The position numbers and the translations under genes are program-made. This document shows, in pieces, positions 51,589 to 61,855 of a stretch of DNA of 62,942 nucleotides. Position 1 is the first letter of the stretch; the number at the start of each line of letters is the position of its first letter. Under the pieces are notes generated by a model, which was not told where the DNA came from, ran no database searches, and saw only the letters and a list, made by a program, of their open reading frames with translations. The DNA comes from Candidatus Thioglobus sp. (GTDB lineage: Bacteria > Pseudomonadota > Gammaproteobacteria > Arenicellales > UBA868), in assembly GCA_004212795.1 (NCBI GenBank), contig SHBR01000007.1:1-62942 (forward strand), read 5' to 3'.

Positions 51589-52167
51589 ATGCAAGAGTTA
51601 ATCGAAAGAATTAAAAATGAGGGCGAGCATATTGGTGGCGGCATCGTCAAAGTGGATAGTTTTTTAAATCATCAGGTTGATCCTGCTATCACCGAGCGAA
51701 TGGCTGCGGAAATGGAAGCCCGATTCCGGGATCAGCGTATCAGCAATGTCACTCGAGTACTCACAGCCGAGGTTAGCGGTATTCCGGTTGCGCTTCAGGT
51801 GGCAAAGCAGTTTGGTGCGCAGCTGATATATGCTCGGAAAAGCCAATCGCACACCATGACGGGGACTTACTATGTAGCTGAAACCGTGAGCCGAACACGA
51901 GGAACGATTTCGGATCTGATGGTTGATCGCCGCTTCCTTGGCCCGAGCGATCAAGTTTTAGTTATCGATGATTTCTTGGCGACGGGGGCAACTTTACGCG
52001 CGTTGTCATCGTTAGTCCATGAGAGTCAGGCACGTCTTTGCGGGATTGGGTGTGCGATTGAAAAACCTTCGGAGGGCGGTCGTGAGGCATTGGCAGATCT
52101 TAGGGTGCCGATAGTTACGCTCGCTAAGATATTGTTTGGTGATAGCGGATTGGAAGTGATCGCTTAG
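51589..52167 (+). CDS. xpt: Xanthine phosphoribosyltransferase
   Basis: A 192-residue type I phosphoribosyltransferase of the Xpt clade (Bacillus-type), shown by the start MQELIERIKNEGEHIGGGIVKVDSFLNHQVDP and the PRPP motif VLVIDDFLATGATL (about residues 122-135). It would salvage xanthine to XMP. No purine riboswitch is visible in the 76-base gap upstream. The alkyltransferase-like gene follows after 23 bases. Confidence 0.9.
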   Translation: MQELIERIKNEGEHIGGGIVKVDSFLNHQVDPAITERMAAEMEARFRDQRISNVTRVLTAEVSGIPVALQVAKQFGAQLIYARKSQSHTMTGTYYVAETVSRTRGTISDLMVDRRFLGPSDQVLVIDDFLATGATLRALSSLVHESQARLCGIGCAIEKPSEGGREALADLRVPIVTLAKILFGDSGLEVIA

Positions 52168-52190
52168 TCGGATGATCCTGATACTTTAAG

Positions 52191-52538
52191 ATGCCCGAGG
52201 TTTATCAGCGAATCTATATGTTGGTGATGGGAGTCCCGCGAGGGAAAGTCGCGACTTACGGACAGATTGCAAAATTAGCGGGCTGCTCGGCGCGGCAGGC
52301 GGGCTACGCGATGGCGGCGGCCCCCACTGACACAGTGCCGTGGCATCGGGTTATCAATAGCCGAGGCCAGATCAGTATTCGCTCCGATGGATTGATTGAT
52401 TCTGAGCAACAACGGCTGCTTGAAAATGAAGGGGTACAGTTTGATTCAAAGGACCGCATTGATCTAATCCGTTTTCAGTGGCAAGGTCCCGATCAAAGTT
52501 GGTGGGCAGATCAAATGCTTGAGCCCCCGTTAATCTGA
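52191..52538 (+). CDS. Alkyltransferase-like protein (ATL; MGMT fold lacking acceptor Cys)
   Basis: A 115-residue protein with the DNA-binding domain of O6-alkylguanine-DNA alkyltransferase: VPRGKVATYGQIAKLAG, the RQAGYAMAAAP recognition helix and PWHRVINSRGQI. The normal PCHRV acceptor site is PWHRV, with Trp51 instead of Cys. This marks ATL proteins, which bind alkylated guanine and hand it to nucleotide excision repair instead of removing the alkyl group. Confidence 0.92.
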   Translation: MPEVYQRIYMLVMGVPRGKVATYGQIAKLAGCSARQAGYAMAAAPTDTVPWHRVINSRGQISIRSDGLIDSEQQRLLENEGVQFDSKDRIDLIRFQWQGPDQSWWADQMLEPPLI

Positions 52539-52581
52539 TAAGTCAGTTCAGATTGAATAACACTAAAACGGAGTTACTGTC

Positions 52582-53619
52582 ATGCGCAGCTCAAAAAATA
52601 TTCAGGTTGTCAGTTGTCACGCAGAAGGGGAGCCTGGGGATGTAATCGTCGGAGGCGTGTCGCCCCCGAAGGGTGATACCTTGTGGGCCCAATCTCGCAC
52701 ACTGGAACAGCAAAGTGATTTGCGGGACTTTTTGCTCAACGAGCCCCGAGGCGGGATTTTTCGCCATGCGAATCTTTTAGTTCCTCCCGTGGATCCTCGA
52801 GCCGATGCTGCGTTTATTATCATGGAGGCGGCGTTTTTCCCGCCAATGTCAGGATCAAATGCGATTTGTGTCACAACCGTGCTTCTGGAGACTGGAATTC
52901 TCCCGATGCAAGAGCCGGTAACTGAGGTTCTATTAGAAGCGCCCGGGGGATTGGTAAAAGCAAAGGCATTTTGTTCAGATGGCGTTGTGACGTCGGTTCA
53001 ATTTACTAACGTGCCATCATTCGTCGACAAGCTCGATCAAGTGATTGAGGTGGAAGGCCTGGGATCAATTTCGGTCGATACCGCTTACGGAGGAGATAGT
53101 TTTTGTTTGGTTGATGCCGGGTCAGTTGGCTTTTCAGTCTCGCCAGATGAGGCGCATGACATGGTCGCGTCTGGACAAAAAATTATAAGAGCGGCCAATG
53201 AGCAAATCGGTTTTTCACATCCTGAGAATAAAAACTGGTCACACCTTTCTTTTTGTATGCTGACTTGCCCGATTAAACGAGAAGGAGGACAAGTAAGAGG
53301 TCGAAATACGGTCGTTATTCAGCCCGGTAAACTGGATCGCTCGCCCTGTGGCACTGGCTGTAGTGCTCGGATGGCCGTTTTGCATGAGCGCGGATTGCTG
53401 ATGCCGGGGGATAGATTTGTAGGTGAATCAGTAATTAATTCTGAATTTAATTGTCAAATCGAGGAAGTGACTCAGTTAGCGAATGGAAAATCTGCGATCG
53501 TGCCGTCTGTTGCAGGCCGCGCCTGGATTACCGGCACTCATCAGCACATGTTAGATCCAAAGGACCCCTGGCCCTCTGGATATCGCCTCTCGGATACGTG
53601 GCCAACACCGGTCGGTTAA
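52582..53619 (+). CDS. Proline racemase-superfamily protein (hydroxyproline epimerase/dehydratase-like) with Ser/Cys active site
   Basis: A 345-residue member of the proline racemase superfamily. The C-terminal acid/base is Cys256 in [14 protein letters not shown]. The N-terminal site, MCGH in proline racemase, reads MSGS (Ser90). Ser/Cys members are known among 4-hydroxyproline epimerases and trans-3-hydroxyproline dehydratases. The start [13 protein letters not shown] is typical. Context does not settle the reaction; the nearest possible partner, a DadA-like oxidase, is at 3 kb. Expected to be cytoplasmic. Confidence 0.87.
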   Translation: MRSSKNIQVVSCHAEGEPGDVIVGGVSPPKGDTLWAQSRTLEQQSDLRDFLLNEPRGGIFRHANLLVPPVDPRADAAFIIMEAAFFPPMSGSNAICVTTVLLETGILPMQEPVTEVLLEAPGGLVKAKAFCSDGVVTSVQFTNVPSFVDKLDQVIEVEGLGSISVDTAYGGDSFCLVDAGSVGFSVSPDEAHDMVASGQKIIRAANEQIGFSHPENKNWSHLSFCMLTCPIKREGGQVRGRNTVVIQPGKLDRSPCGTGCSARMAVLHERGLLMPGDRFVGESVINSEFNCQIEEVTQLANGKSAIVPSVAGRAWITGTHQHMLDPKDPWPSGYRLSDTWPTPVG

Positions 53620-53683
53620 TTACTAAATCGATCGTGACGCCAAATAGCCGACAAAAAAGAAAACTGGTGAGTTTATAAAGTAG

Positions 53684-54499
53684 TTAGAGGTCGCGAGAGA
53701 AGTTGATCTGCGCGTAGGCCGAGTGATTATGGATGGATTCGAAGTTTTCAGCTTCTACGGTGTACTTTAAAATGCGGTCATCGCTATTGAGTCTTCCGGC
53801 AACGTCGCGGACCATATCCTCCACAAATTTAGGATTCTCGTAAGCTCTTTCAGTGACATATTTTTCATCGGGACGTTTTAACAATCCGTAGAGTTCGCAA
53901 CTGGCTTCTTGCTCTACAATATCAATGATTTCTTCGATCCAAATAAACGCCTTAGATTTTACCGAGACGGTAACGTGGGATCGTTGATTGTGGGCACCGT
54001 ACTGAGAAATTTTCTTTGAGCACGGACACAAACTGGTGACCGGCACCACGACTCGAACCTCTGTCGAGACCTCATCATCAATTGCCTCTCCCACGAACGT
54101 CACCTGGTAGTCCATCAAACTTTTGACGCCCGTTATCGGCGCTGCTTTTTCGAGGAAAAATGGAAACGCCATTTCAATATGGCTCGTGCCGGCATCCAAG
54201 TGATCACGTGTTTCCTGCAGCATTGAGCGAAAAGATTGAACAGAGATTTCTCTTTCATGACGACTTAGGATCTCAACAAATCGCGACATGTGAGTGCCTT
54301 TGAAATTATGGGGCAGCTCAACATACATACTAAAGTTGGCAACAGTGTGCTGATCATGGCCACTCCTATCCTGAATACGGACCGGATGACGGAGATCTTT
54401 GACGCCGACTTTGTCGATGGTGATATTTCGAGTGTCAGGACTCCCCTGAACGTCTTCGATTTCATTCACGTTGTGAGATTCGGTTTCTGTTTCGAGCAT
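53684..54499 (-). CDS. folE2: GTP cyclohydrolase IB (FolE2)
   Basis: A 271-residue FolE2. It converts GTP to dihydroneopterin triphosphate, the first step of folate synthesis, and is the metal-flexible alternative to FolE. Marks are [39 protein letters not shown] (active-site Cys) and the C-terminal [10 protein letters not shown]. It lies 56 bases after dxs on the same strand and may be the last gene of the xseB-ispA-dxs transcript. It also supplies the H4folate needed by the C1 operon. Confidence 0.94.
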   Translation of the reverse strand: MLETETESHNVNEIEDVQGSPDTRNITIDKVGVKDLRHPVRIQDRSGHDQHTVANFSMYVELPHNFKGTHMSRFVEILSRHEREISVQSFRSMLQETRDHLDAGTSHIEMAFPFFLEKAAPITGVKSLMDYQVTFVGEAIDDEVSTEVRVVVPVTSLCPCSKKISQYGAHNQRSHVTVSVKSKAFIWIEEIIDIVEQEASCELYGLLKRPDEKYVTERAYENPKFVEDMVRDVAGRLNSDDRILKYTVEAENFESIHNHSAYAQINFSRDL

Positions 54500-54555
54500 G
54501 GGATGACTTAAAATTTTTGGTTAATTTATTTGATTTTATCTGAAAAACAAACAGC

Positions 54556-56433
54556 TCAGCGTGAAGTCGTTGCCTTCAGCGAGATTCTTTTTCTAACAGA
54601 AGCAACGATCCCGGCCGAATCTAGGCCCAAACTGGAAAGTACCGACCCCGTCTCGCCTTGATCGACATGATGGTCAGGCAGTCCCAATATAAGAATTGGA
54701 GTGGTACATCCGGCTGCGGATAACACTTCAGCGACACCTGCACCCGCGCCGCCATTAACGGTATTTTCCTCAATTGAAACGATGATTTCATGAGACTCGG
54801 CCATCTTAAGAATGAGCTCGTTGTCCATCGGTTTCACGCTCCTCATGTTGACCACAGTTGCATCTAGTTCCACGCCTGCCGTCAGTGCAGGATTGACCAT
54901 TGTGCCAAATGCAAGCAAAGCGACACGGGTGCCAGTCCGTTTCACGACGCCTTTACCAATGGGGATGGCCCGCATTTCTGCAGATTCAACTTCACCCGGC
55001 CCGGATCCCCGAGGATACCTTACCGCTGCCGGACCGTTGTAAAGGAAAGCGGTATACAGCATATCGCGACATTCTGATTCATTAGAGGGTGCGAGCAGAA
55101 CCATGTTAGGCACGCAACGCAAGAAACTCATATCAAAAGCGCCTTGATGAGTGGGTCCATCTGCTCCCACAATTCCCGAACGATCAATCCCAAAAGTGAC
55201 ATCAAGATTCTGAACGCTAATGTCATGAATCAACTGGTCGTAGGCGCGTTGTAGAAAAGTCGAATAAATCGCAACGACAGGCTTGAGGCCGTCGCATGCG
55301 GCTCCCGCAGAAAATGTGAGGGCATGTTGCTCAGCAATACCAACATCGAAATAACGATCAGGATACTGCTCGGCAAATCGAACAAGCCCCGATCCCTCGC
55401 GCATCGCAGGTGTTATTCCAATGAGTCGGTTGTCTTTTGCTGCCATATCGCAGAGCCAGTCACCAAAAACCTGGGTATATGTTCTTTGGCTAGGTTTTTT
55501 TTCAACTTTCCCGGTGTCGGGATTAAAAGGCCCGATGCCGTGATAGGCGATGGGCTCGCCCTCAGCAGGTTTAAAACCTCTACCCTTTTGAGTGGCGATG
55601 TGCAGAAACCGCGGCCCGGTCATCGATTTCATATTATTAAGAGTCGCGACTAGCGTATGGATATCATGCCCGTCGATTGGTCCAATATAATTAAAACCAA
55701 GCTCTTCAAACAGCGTGCTTGGCATGACCATGCCTTTCAGGTGTTCTTCCCATCGGCGCGCGAAAGCTTGTACCGGCGGCACGGTGCCAAGCACGGTTTT
55801 GCTTCCTTCGCGAGCCGATGTGTAAGCTCGACCCGAGAGGATTCGAGCGAGGTAATTAGATAGCGCGCCGACGTTTCTTGAGATCGACATTTCATTGTCA
55901 TTCAGAACCACCAGTAAATTGGCGTCGAGATCGCCAGCATTATTGAGCGCCTCCATGGCCTGACCTGCGGTAAGCGCACCGTCACCAATAATGGCAACGA
56001 CCTGGTTTGAGTCCCCCTTTATTTTTGCGGCAATTGCCATTCCAAGGGCGGCACTAATCGACGTGCTCGAATGGCCGGCACCGAAACTATCAAACTCGCT
56101 TTCTGCTCGTTTCAGAAAGCCGGACAGTCCACCCGCTTTTCGAATGGTCTGCATTTGTTTCCGCCGACCCGTCAGAATCTTGTGGGGATAGGCCTGGTGA
56201 CCAATATCCCATACCAATTTATCGACAGGTGTGTTGAATACATAGTGCAGTGCGATTGCAAGTTCGACGGTGCCGAGACCAGGTGCGAGGTGTCCGCCCG
56301 TCTCAGAAATGACATCGATTAGATATTCCCTGAGTTCATCAGCCAGCGGTTCTAGGGCCTTGGTCGGCAGCGCGCGCAGGTCAGCAGGCGTATCAACCTG
56401 ATTTAGAAAAGAACTGGATTGTTTGGAAGGCAT
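54556..56433 (-). CDS. dxs: 1-deoxy-D-xylulose-5-phosphate synthase
   Basis: A 625-residue thiamine-diphosphate enzyme that joins pyruvate and glyceraldehyde 3-phosphate, the first MEP-pathway step. [21 protein letters not shown], the ThDP motif [18 protein letters not shown] and the pyrimidine-domain [15 protein letters not shown] are present. Length is normal. It follows ispA by 59 bases in the standard xseB-ispA-dxs order. Confidence 0.96.
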   Translation of the reverse strand: MPSKQSSSFLNQVDTPADLRALPTKALEPLADELREYLIDVISETGGHLAPGLGTVELAIALHYVFNTPVDKLVWDIGHQAYPHKILTGRRKQMQTIRKAGGLSGFLKRAESEFDSFGAGHSSTSISAALGMAIAAKIKGDSNQVVAIIGDGALTAGQAMEALNNAGDLDANLLVVLNDNEMSISRNVGALSNYLARILSGRAYTSAREGSKTVLGTVPPVQAFARRWEEHLKGMVMPSTLFEELGFNYIGPIDGHDIHTLVATLNNMKSMTGPRFLHIATQKGRGFKPAEGEPIAYHGIGPFNPDTGKVEKKPSQRTYTQVFGDWLCDMAAKDNRLIGITPAMREGSGLVRFAEQYPDRYFDVGIAEQHALTFSAGAACDGLKPVVAIYSTFLQRAYDQLIHDISVQNLDVTFGIDRSGIVGADGPTHQGAFDMSFLRCVPNMVLLAPSNESECRDMLYTAFLYNGPAAVRYPRGSGPGEVESAEMRAIPIGKGVVKRTGTRVALLAFGTMVNPALTAGVELDATVVNMRSVKPMDNELILKMAESHEIIVSIEENTVNGGAGAGVAEVLSAAGCTTPILILGLPDHHVDQGETGSVLSSLGLDSAGIVASVRKRISLKATTSR

Positions 56434-56492
56434 AGGACTGTAAGTCGTCAGATAAATGCATGAAGACGAAGATTATCTCCAGAACATTATCG

Positions 56493-57386
56493 CTAGAACG
56501 ATCGTTCTAAAGTGAACTTAGCCAGGGCGGTAAGCAGTCTACCTTCAAGATTAGCCCCGTCAAGCGCCTGAATTGCACTCTCAATAAGCTCTTTGGCATA
56601 GCGCCTCGCGGCTTTTTCTCCCATAAGACTGAGATAGGTGGGCTTCATCTTCTCCTGATCGGCGCCGGCGGGCTTCCCCAGTGTCGCCGTATCCGCCGTG
56701 CCATCTAAAATATCATCAACAACTTGGAACGCGAGCCCAAGCGGTCTCGAAAAGTCTCGAAGTGTCTCAAGCTGTTTTGATTCGGCAAATGCGCCTAGGC
56801 CACCGAGATGAACAGATGCTTCAATGAGCGCGCCTGTTTTCATTTGGTGCATTGTTTTAAGCGTATCCGTCTTTGCGGATTGGGAAACTAGGCTCAAATC
56901 AATAACCTGGCCACCTGCAAGGCCGAGCGATCCGGTAGCAATGGCTAAAGTTCGAATCATTTCCAGTTGATTTTCAGTCGCACTTTTACGGCCACTTTTT
57001 GCGCTGAGCACTTCGAAGGCTAGCGTCTGGAGTGCATCACCCGCAAGAATCGCAGTTGCTTCGTCGAAAGCGCGATGGCACGATGGTTTACCGCGTCTTA
57101 GATCGTCGTCATCCATTGCGGGTAAATCGTCATGAACCAAAGAGAATGCATGGGTAAGCTCTACCGCACAGGCGGCGTTATCAAGTTGGGCATCCTCAGC
57201 CCCCAAGGCTTGTCCTGAGGCATACACCAGAGCGGCACGGTAGCGTTTACCGGCCCCGATACTGGCATAACGCATCGCTTCGTGCAGGGTGGCAGGAGAT
57301 ATGTGGGGCTGGGGGATAAGCTTATTGAGCTGGTTATCTACGCGCTCCCGCCAGCGTGACCAATTTGCGCTGAGGTCATGATCCAC
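56493..57386 (-). CDS. ispA: Farnesyl diphosphate synthase (short-chain polyprenyl synthase)
   Basis: A 297-residue all-helical prenyltransferase. The first Asp-rich motif is DDLPAMDDDDLRRG and the second is FQVVDDILD. The two residues after the first DD in the short-chain class favour geranyl/farnesyl diphosphate as product. It begins 2 bases after the xseB stop, so the two are translated from one message. Confidence 0.95.
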   Translation of the reverse strand: MDHDLSANWSRWRERVDNQLNKLIPQPHISPATLHEAMRYASIGAGKRYRAALVYASGQALGAEDAQLDNAACAVELTHAFSLVHDDLPAMDDDDLRRGKPSCHRAFDEATAILAGDALQTLAFEVLSAKSGRKSATENQLEMIRTLAIATGSLGLAGGQVIDLSLVSQSAKTDTLKTMHQMKTGALIEASVHLGGLGAFAESKQLETLRDFSRPLGLAFQVVDDILDGTADTATLGKPAGADQEKMKPTYLSLMGEKAARRYAKELIESAIQALDGANLEGRLLTALAKFTLERSF

Positions 57387-57388
57387 GA

Positions 57389-57640
57389 TTATGTTTTATC
57401 TGAATCAAGAGAAACCGATTCCAGTTTTCCATTTTTTTCGATGAGTTTCTGGACTTTGGCCTCAGCGCTCGCGAGACTGTCTCGACACTGTCGCACGAGC
57501 GTCATCCCACGCTCAAAATCTTTGAGAGATACTTCTAGAGATTGTTCGCCGTCCTCCATGCGTTCGACGATCTTCTCGAGTTCCGTTAAGGATTTTTCAA
57601 AATCACCAACCCGTGATGGGGTTTGTTTGGCCATGGTCAA
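57389..57640 (-). CDS. xseB: Exodeoxyribonuclease VII small subunit
   Basis: An 83-residue helical protein with the XseB pattern DFEKSLTELEKIVERMEDGEQSLEVSLKDFERGMTLVRQC. Several copies bind the large subunit XseA to degrade single-stranded DNA. It opens the xseB-ispA-dxs operon and is divergent from parE; the promoter region of both is the 188 bases to the right, where a TATGAT at 57791-57796 is a possible parE -10. Confidence 0.94.
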   Translation of the reverse strand: MTMAKQTPSRVGDFEKSLTELEKIVERMEDGEQSLEVSLKDFERGMTLVRQCRDSLASAEAKVQKLIEKNGKLESVSLDSDKT

Positions 57641-57828
57641 GCCTCGTTTGTCGATGAACAGAGTGCTGCAACTCGTTTAAATTGGGTAAATTTTATCTCA
57701 GCACTGTTGCGATGTTCCAGAGTGTCGAAAATCTGTGACAGGTGCCAATGATACCTCTTTTAAATGCTCTAAAACAAAGATCGGTTCGTGTATGATTGCC
57801 CGCATCCTAAGACCTGCGTATTTGATTC

Positions 57829-59721
57829 ATGGCGGCAAATTACGACGCTTCTGCGATTGAAGTCCTGACAGGGCTGCAGCCGGTGCGCAAGCGCCCCGGT
57901 ATGTATACCCAGACCGAACGACCCAATCACCTTGTTCAGGAGGTGGTGGACAACAGTGTCGATGAAGCCATTAGCGGTTACGCACGGCGAATCTCAGTCA
58001 CGTTACATAAAGACGATTCTGTCTCAGTTTCAGATGATGGTCGGGGTATGCCGGTCGATCAACATAAAGGGGAGAAAGTCAGCGCGGTTGAGGTCATTTT
58101 GACCAGACTCCATGCAGGTGGAAAATTTTCGGATAAATCCTATACTTTCTCCGGGGGGCTTCACGGGGTCGGCGTATCGGTGGTGAACGCGCTTTCGAGC
58201 AGCCTCGAGGTCAAGGTGAAGCGAAATGGCAAAGAGTTTGCTATGCGTTTTCGAGACGGTGTGCCGACAGGGCCGTTAAAGCCTGTTGGAAAGGTAGGCG
58301 CCCGAAATACAGGTACCACCATTCAATTTTGGCCAGACCCGATTTTTTTTGATTCTCCGTCGATCTCAGTGTCGCGCCTTAAAAGACTGCTGCGCGCAAA
58401 AGCAGTGCTCTGTTCGGGCCTTCGAATCGACTTTTTTGATCAGGCGAACAAGAAGAATGATGAAAGCTGGGAATACGAAGACGGACTGCTCGACTATTTG
58501 GTGACCCAACTGGGCAGTTCGGCGCTGGTGCCAGATCCGCCCCATGTCGGGCATGTCATGCAAAAAGAACAACAGGTTGATTGGGCACTAACTTGGTTTA
58601 GCGAGGGATCGGAGCGATTTGAGGAAAGTTATGTCAATTTGATCCCGACCACCCAAGGGGGAAGTCATGTCAGTGGATTTCGAACTGGACTGACCGAGGC
58701 TATTCGAGAATTTTGCGAGTTTCGTTCTCTGGTTCCTCGTGGCGTAAAGATTGCACCTGAAGACGTCTGGCAGAAGTGTGCCTATGTATTGTCGTTGCGA
58801 ATGAAAGACCCCCAGTTTAGCGGCCAAACCAAAGACCGTCTCTCGTCTCGTGATGCCGCATCAGTTACAGCTGCTGTTGTTAAGGACCAATTTAGTCTTT
58901 GGCTTAACCAAAATTCCGAAAAAGGAGAACAGATTGCAAATCTTGCAATCGAAAGCGCGCAATTACGGATGCGATCTGCGAGACAGGTTGAACGCAAGAA
59001 GGCGACGACGGGCCCAACACTACCCGGCAAACTCGCAGATTGCACGAGCGAAGATTTGGAGAGGACAGAAATTTTTCTGGTTGAGGGTGATTCTGCCGGG
59101 GGTTCAGCCAAGCAGGCGCGGGATAGGGAGTTTCAGGCAATCTTGCCCCTGAGGGGAAAAATTTTGAATACCTGGGAAGTTGATTCCGCAGAAGTGCTCG
59201 GATCTCAGTCTGTTCATGATATCGCGGTTGCCTTAGGGGTTGATCCGGGCTCGACAGATACATCCGGTCTTCGGTACGGACGGGTTTGCATTCTTGCTGA
59301 TGCCGATTCGGATGGAGCGCATATTGCGACTTTATTGTGCGCGCTTTTCGTCCGGCATTTCAGACCGCTTGTAGAAACGGGTCGAATCTGCGTGTCAATG
59401 CCGCCTCTTTATCGAATTGACGTGGGCAAACATGTGGCTTATGCGCTTGATGATGCTGAAAAAGAGCTGGCGCTTGAGAGGATAAAAAATGAAAAAATTA
59501 GGGGTGCGGTCAATGTTCAGCGATTTAAGGGATTAGGCGAGATGAACCCTGCGCAATTGCGAGAAACGACCATGGATGCAAGCTCGCGAAGACTCATTGA
59601 GCTCAGCCTGGATGCTGGCAACAAGACCGACTCAATGCTTGATCTCCTGCTTGCACGCAAACGATCACCAGACCGAAAGGAGTGGCTGAGCCGCAGAGGA
59701 GATCAGGCAGAAGTCTCCTGA
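57829..59721 (+). CDS. parE: DNA topoisomerase IV subunit B
   Basis: A 630-residue GHKL ATPase/TOPRIM subunit that decatenates chromosomes with ParC. The ATP site is covered by EVVDNSVDEAISGY, VSDDGRGMPVD and GGLHGVGVSVVNALS. The TOPRIM motif is LVEGDSAGGSAKQARDREFQAILPLRGKILN with the acidic DADSDGAHI. Length fits ParE rather than GyrB, which is about 800 residues. It converges on the GNAT gene. Confidence 0.96.
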   Translation: MAANYDASAIEVLTGLQPVRKRPGMYTQTERPNHLVQEVVDNSVDEAISGYARRISVTLHKDDSVSVSDDGRGMPVDQHKGEKVSAVEVILTRLHAGGKFSDKSYTFSGGLHGVGVSVVNALSSSLEVKVKRNGKEFAMRFRDGVPTGPLKPVGKVGARNTGTTIQFWPDPIFFDSPSISVSRLKRLLRAKAVLCSGLRIDFFDQANKKNDESWEYEDGLLDYLVTQLGSSALVPDPPHVGHVMQKEQQVDWALTWFSEGSERFEESYVNLIPTTQGGSHVSGFRTGLTEAIREFCEFRSLVPRGVKIAPEDVWQKCAYVLSLRMKDPQFSGQTKDRLSSRDAASVTAAVVKDQFSLWLNQNSEKGEQIANLAIESAQLRMRSARQVERKKATTGPTLPGKLADCTSEDLERTEIFLVEGDSAGGSAKQARDREFQAILPLRGKILNTWEVDSAEVLGSQSVHDIAVALGVDPGSTDTSGLRYGRVCILADADSDGAHIATLLCALFVRHFRPLVETGRICVSMPPLYRIDVGKHVAYALDDAEKELALERIKNEKIRGAVNVQRFKGLGEMNPAQLRETTMDASSRRLIELSLDAGNKTDSMLDLLLARKRSPDRKEWLSRRGDQAEVS

Positions 59722-59782
59722 CGGGAACGCCGCTATCTGAATTTTTCAGTGGTGAAATGATCTCCAGTTTCATTGATTTCCT

Positions 59783-60382
59783 TTACTCGGGTGGTGTGTT
59801 CCATAGTGACGATTGACGTGGGTCTGATATCGTTTTCTCTTCTTGTTGATAGGGCCTGAAGCCTGCTCGTTGGTAGACGATGATGGCTTTGGGATGATCC
59901 AGGTTGCAGGTATTGACGATGAGTCGTTTGGGACGGGTATGCCAAGCGGTTCGAACCGCCCAATCCAGAAACCAGGGCCCCAGCCGTTTTCCGATGTGCG
60001 CTGGCAGAAGACCAAAATAAGCCAGCTCGTTTTCATTTTGATCTCGATGGTCCAGTTCCACGAAGCCGGCTGGATCACCATCATGATACAAGACGTAAAC
60101 ATGGTTCTTCTCGTGACTCAAAATTTCATTTAGCGTTTTATCAGACATTGCGCGTCGTTCGTACCATAGCCATCGTGCACCGACTTGGTTGTAAAGGAAA
60201 CGATAAAAAGGAGTGGTAGGGCGCTTGATTCGAAGAATCGCAAGCCCGCTACCTGGAGATTCAAGTGCGCGCCCCGATGGAGCCCGCTTCATTTCTAGAT
60301 GCGTAATCGTCACTGATAGCGTGCCGTCTGCGTGCGGCTTCGGCCGGGTCGCGAAGTGAGGATAGGAGTCAGATACGGTCAA
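59783..60382 (-). CDS. GNAT family N-acetyltransferase
   Basis: A 199-residue acetyltransferase. The acetyl-CoA pyrophosphate loop is in LLPAHIGKRLGPWFLDWAV, followed by LIVNTCNLDHPKAIIVYQRAGFRPY, the usual C-terminal GNAT segment. The first 60 residues form an additional strand region ending FYRFLYNQVGARWLWYER. The substrate is unknown. It lies 20 bases after the flippase-like gene on the same strand, so they may be one operon. Confidence 0.87.
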   Translation of the reverse strand: MTVSDSYPHFATRPKPHADGTLSVTITHLEMKRAPSGRALESPGSGLAILRIKRPTTPFYRFLYNQVGARWLWYERRAMSDKTLNEILSHEKNHVYVLYHDGDPAGFVELDHRDQNENELAYFGLLPAHIGKRLGPWFLDWAVRTAWHTRPKRLIVNTCNLDHPKAIIVYQRAGFRPYQQEEKTISDPRQSSLWNTPPE

Positions 60383-60402
60383 GATGTTGCTCTCGTTTGG
60401 AT

Positions 60403-61584
60403 TTATTGAGGCGCTTTAGGCGAGTTTTCAAATTCACGCTTTCTATCAAGTAATACCAAAAGCCCGCCCAGAAGCGACCACGCGACGACATGAATTCGAT
60501 GCAAAATTGAAAGCGCGACGCCACGGGTTCTCATAATCTGTTCGGCGTCGACGGTTTCCGGAAGGCTGGCAGCCCCAAATTTTCCGATGAGTGCGCCGTA
60601 GGCAGCTTCCCCGATACCCCAGCCTGCGGGCGCAATCGGAATTCCCTGAATAACTGATGCTACGGGCACAATAAAAAATAAATCTTTGAGCGAAATGCCG
60701 ACTCCGAGACTCTCTGACATCAGGTAAAAACTACCAATAAACAATGTGTAGATCAGCGGGCTCGCGAGAATCCAAAGGCCGATTCCCGTTAGATGTGCAC
60801 GATAGTAAAGGATCGCCTGATCAAGTTCATTGATAATTTTACCAATTTTCTGCGGAAGCCATGACACGATGGCGTCAAATCGGATCAATTTTCGCAGGCT
60901 AGGACTCACTAACAAAAAACAGAAAAATAAGACACCGATACCGGTAAGCCAGATTGTGCTGGCAAACACAGGGAAGCGATCCATCGCCATAAGACTGGCT
61001 ATACAGCCTACGAAAAGTAAAGATACAACCCCAATCATTCGATCAACAAATATCGAGACAATAGCGCGCACTTTATCGCCGGAGCAACGTCGGGCAATGT
61101 AAACCGCTTTAATAACATCTCCGCCTGTGGCGCCCGGTAGCGCGTTGTTGAAAAAAAGTCCGATCCATCCATATTTCTGCGCCTCGAGAAATCGCACGTT
61201 TAATCCGTTGGCACGCAGTAAAAACCACCATCTTGAGTTAATAGTCACGAAAAAAAGAAAAAACAAAAAGGCGCCGGCGGCGAACAGTGGACCGTCTAGA
61301 TTCCGGACATAAGTCGGCAGGCCGGGTGAAACAGAGAGCACAGAGCCGTTGGCCTGAATCCCCTTTTTAATCGAAACGTGTTGTTCAGAGTCCTTAAATT
61401 GAAACTGGATTTGAGTTTGATCCCAGGGTCCGATGACGACGCCTTCACGCTTATTGATATGCCCGTTTAAATCCGTATGCGTGACCGTATCAATCCAGTT
61501 GATGTTGTAGTAAATAATCCCGAAGAGGGCCACCACAATCAGCAGCTTCAGAATCATTAAGATGATTTTCTTAGCCTTTAACAT
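60403..61584 (-). CDS. Lysylphosphatidylglycerol synthase transmembrane (flippase-like) domain protein
   Basis: A 393-residue membrane protein of the LPG_synthase_TM/UPF0104 family, with about eight or more membrane segments. Family marks are RFLEAQKYGWIGLFFNNALPGATGGDVIKAVYIARR and PAGWGIGEAAYGALIG. An extra periplasmic region of about 60 residues lies after the first segment. Relatives translocate lipids or lipid-linked sugars; the catalytic lysyl-transfer domain of MprF is absent. It is divergent from the ferredoxin/AOR genes. Confidence 0.85.
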   Translation of the reverse strand: MLKAKKIILMILKLLIVVALFGIIYYNINWIDTVTHTDLNGHINKREGVVIGPWDQTQIQFQFKDSEQHVSIKKGIQANGSVLSVSPGLPTYVRNLDGPLFAAGAFLFFLFFVTINSRWWFLLRANGLNVRFLEAQKYGWIGLFFNNALPGATGGDVIKAVYIARRCSGDKVRAIVSIFVDRMIGVVSLLFVGCIASLMAMDRFPVFASTIWLTGIGVLFFCFLLVSPSLRKLIRFDAIVSWLPQKIGKIINELDQAILYYRAHLTGIGLWILASPLIYTLFIGSFYLMSESLGVGISLKDLFFIVPVASVIQGIPIAPAGWGIGEAAYGALIGKFGAASLPETVDAEQIMRTRGVALSILHRIHVVAWSLLGGLLVLLDRKREFENSPKAPQ

Positions 61585-61742
61585 TTACACCTATCCTGAA
61601 AGTGTTCAAGGCTCTAAAACGTTTATTGGCTGGCGTGAGTGATGAGCCAAAATAATCATGTAATCAATGTGGAATTTCTACCGATAATGTTGTGATTAGC
61701 ATCGTCTCAGAGGCTATTTTACTCAGCGCGTCTAATGTCATG

Positions 61743-61772
61743 TTGTTTTAAGCACCTTTATGGTGCGATACT
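61743..61772 (+). promoter_or_regulatory. Putative promoter with inverted repeat in spacer, upstream of AOR genes
   Basis: TTGTTT (61743-61748) and GATACT (61767-61772, preceded by TG plus one base as in extended -10 promoters) are 18 bases apart. Within the spacer GCACC-TTTAT-GGTGC (61752-61766) is a perfect inverted repeat, a likely operator. A TATAAA at 61772-61777 is an alternative -10. Confidence 0.4.
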
Positions 61773-61855
61773 ATAAATAATGGTTTTCGGGTTAGCGACA
61801 AGATATGTCGCAGACTTGTAAAACGTAATTTGGGTGTATTTTAAAGGAATTCGAT

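Noticed and set aside
59949-59962. GCGGTTCGAACCGC palindrome
   Set aside because: It lies well inside the GNAT coding sequence and its composition is explained by codon content; no reason to call a site.
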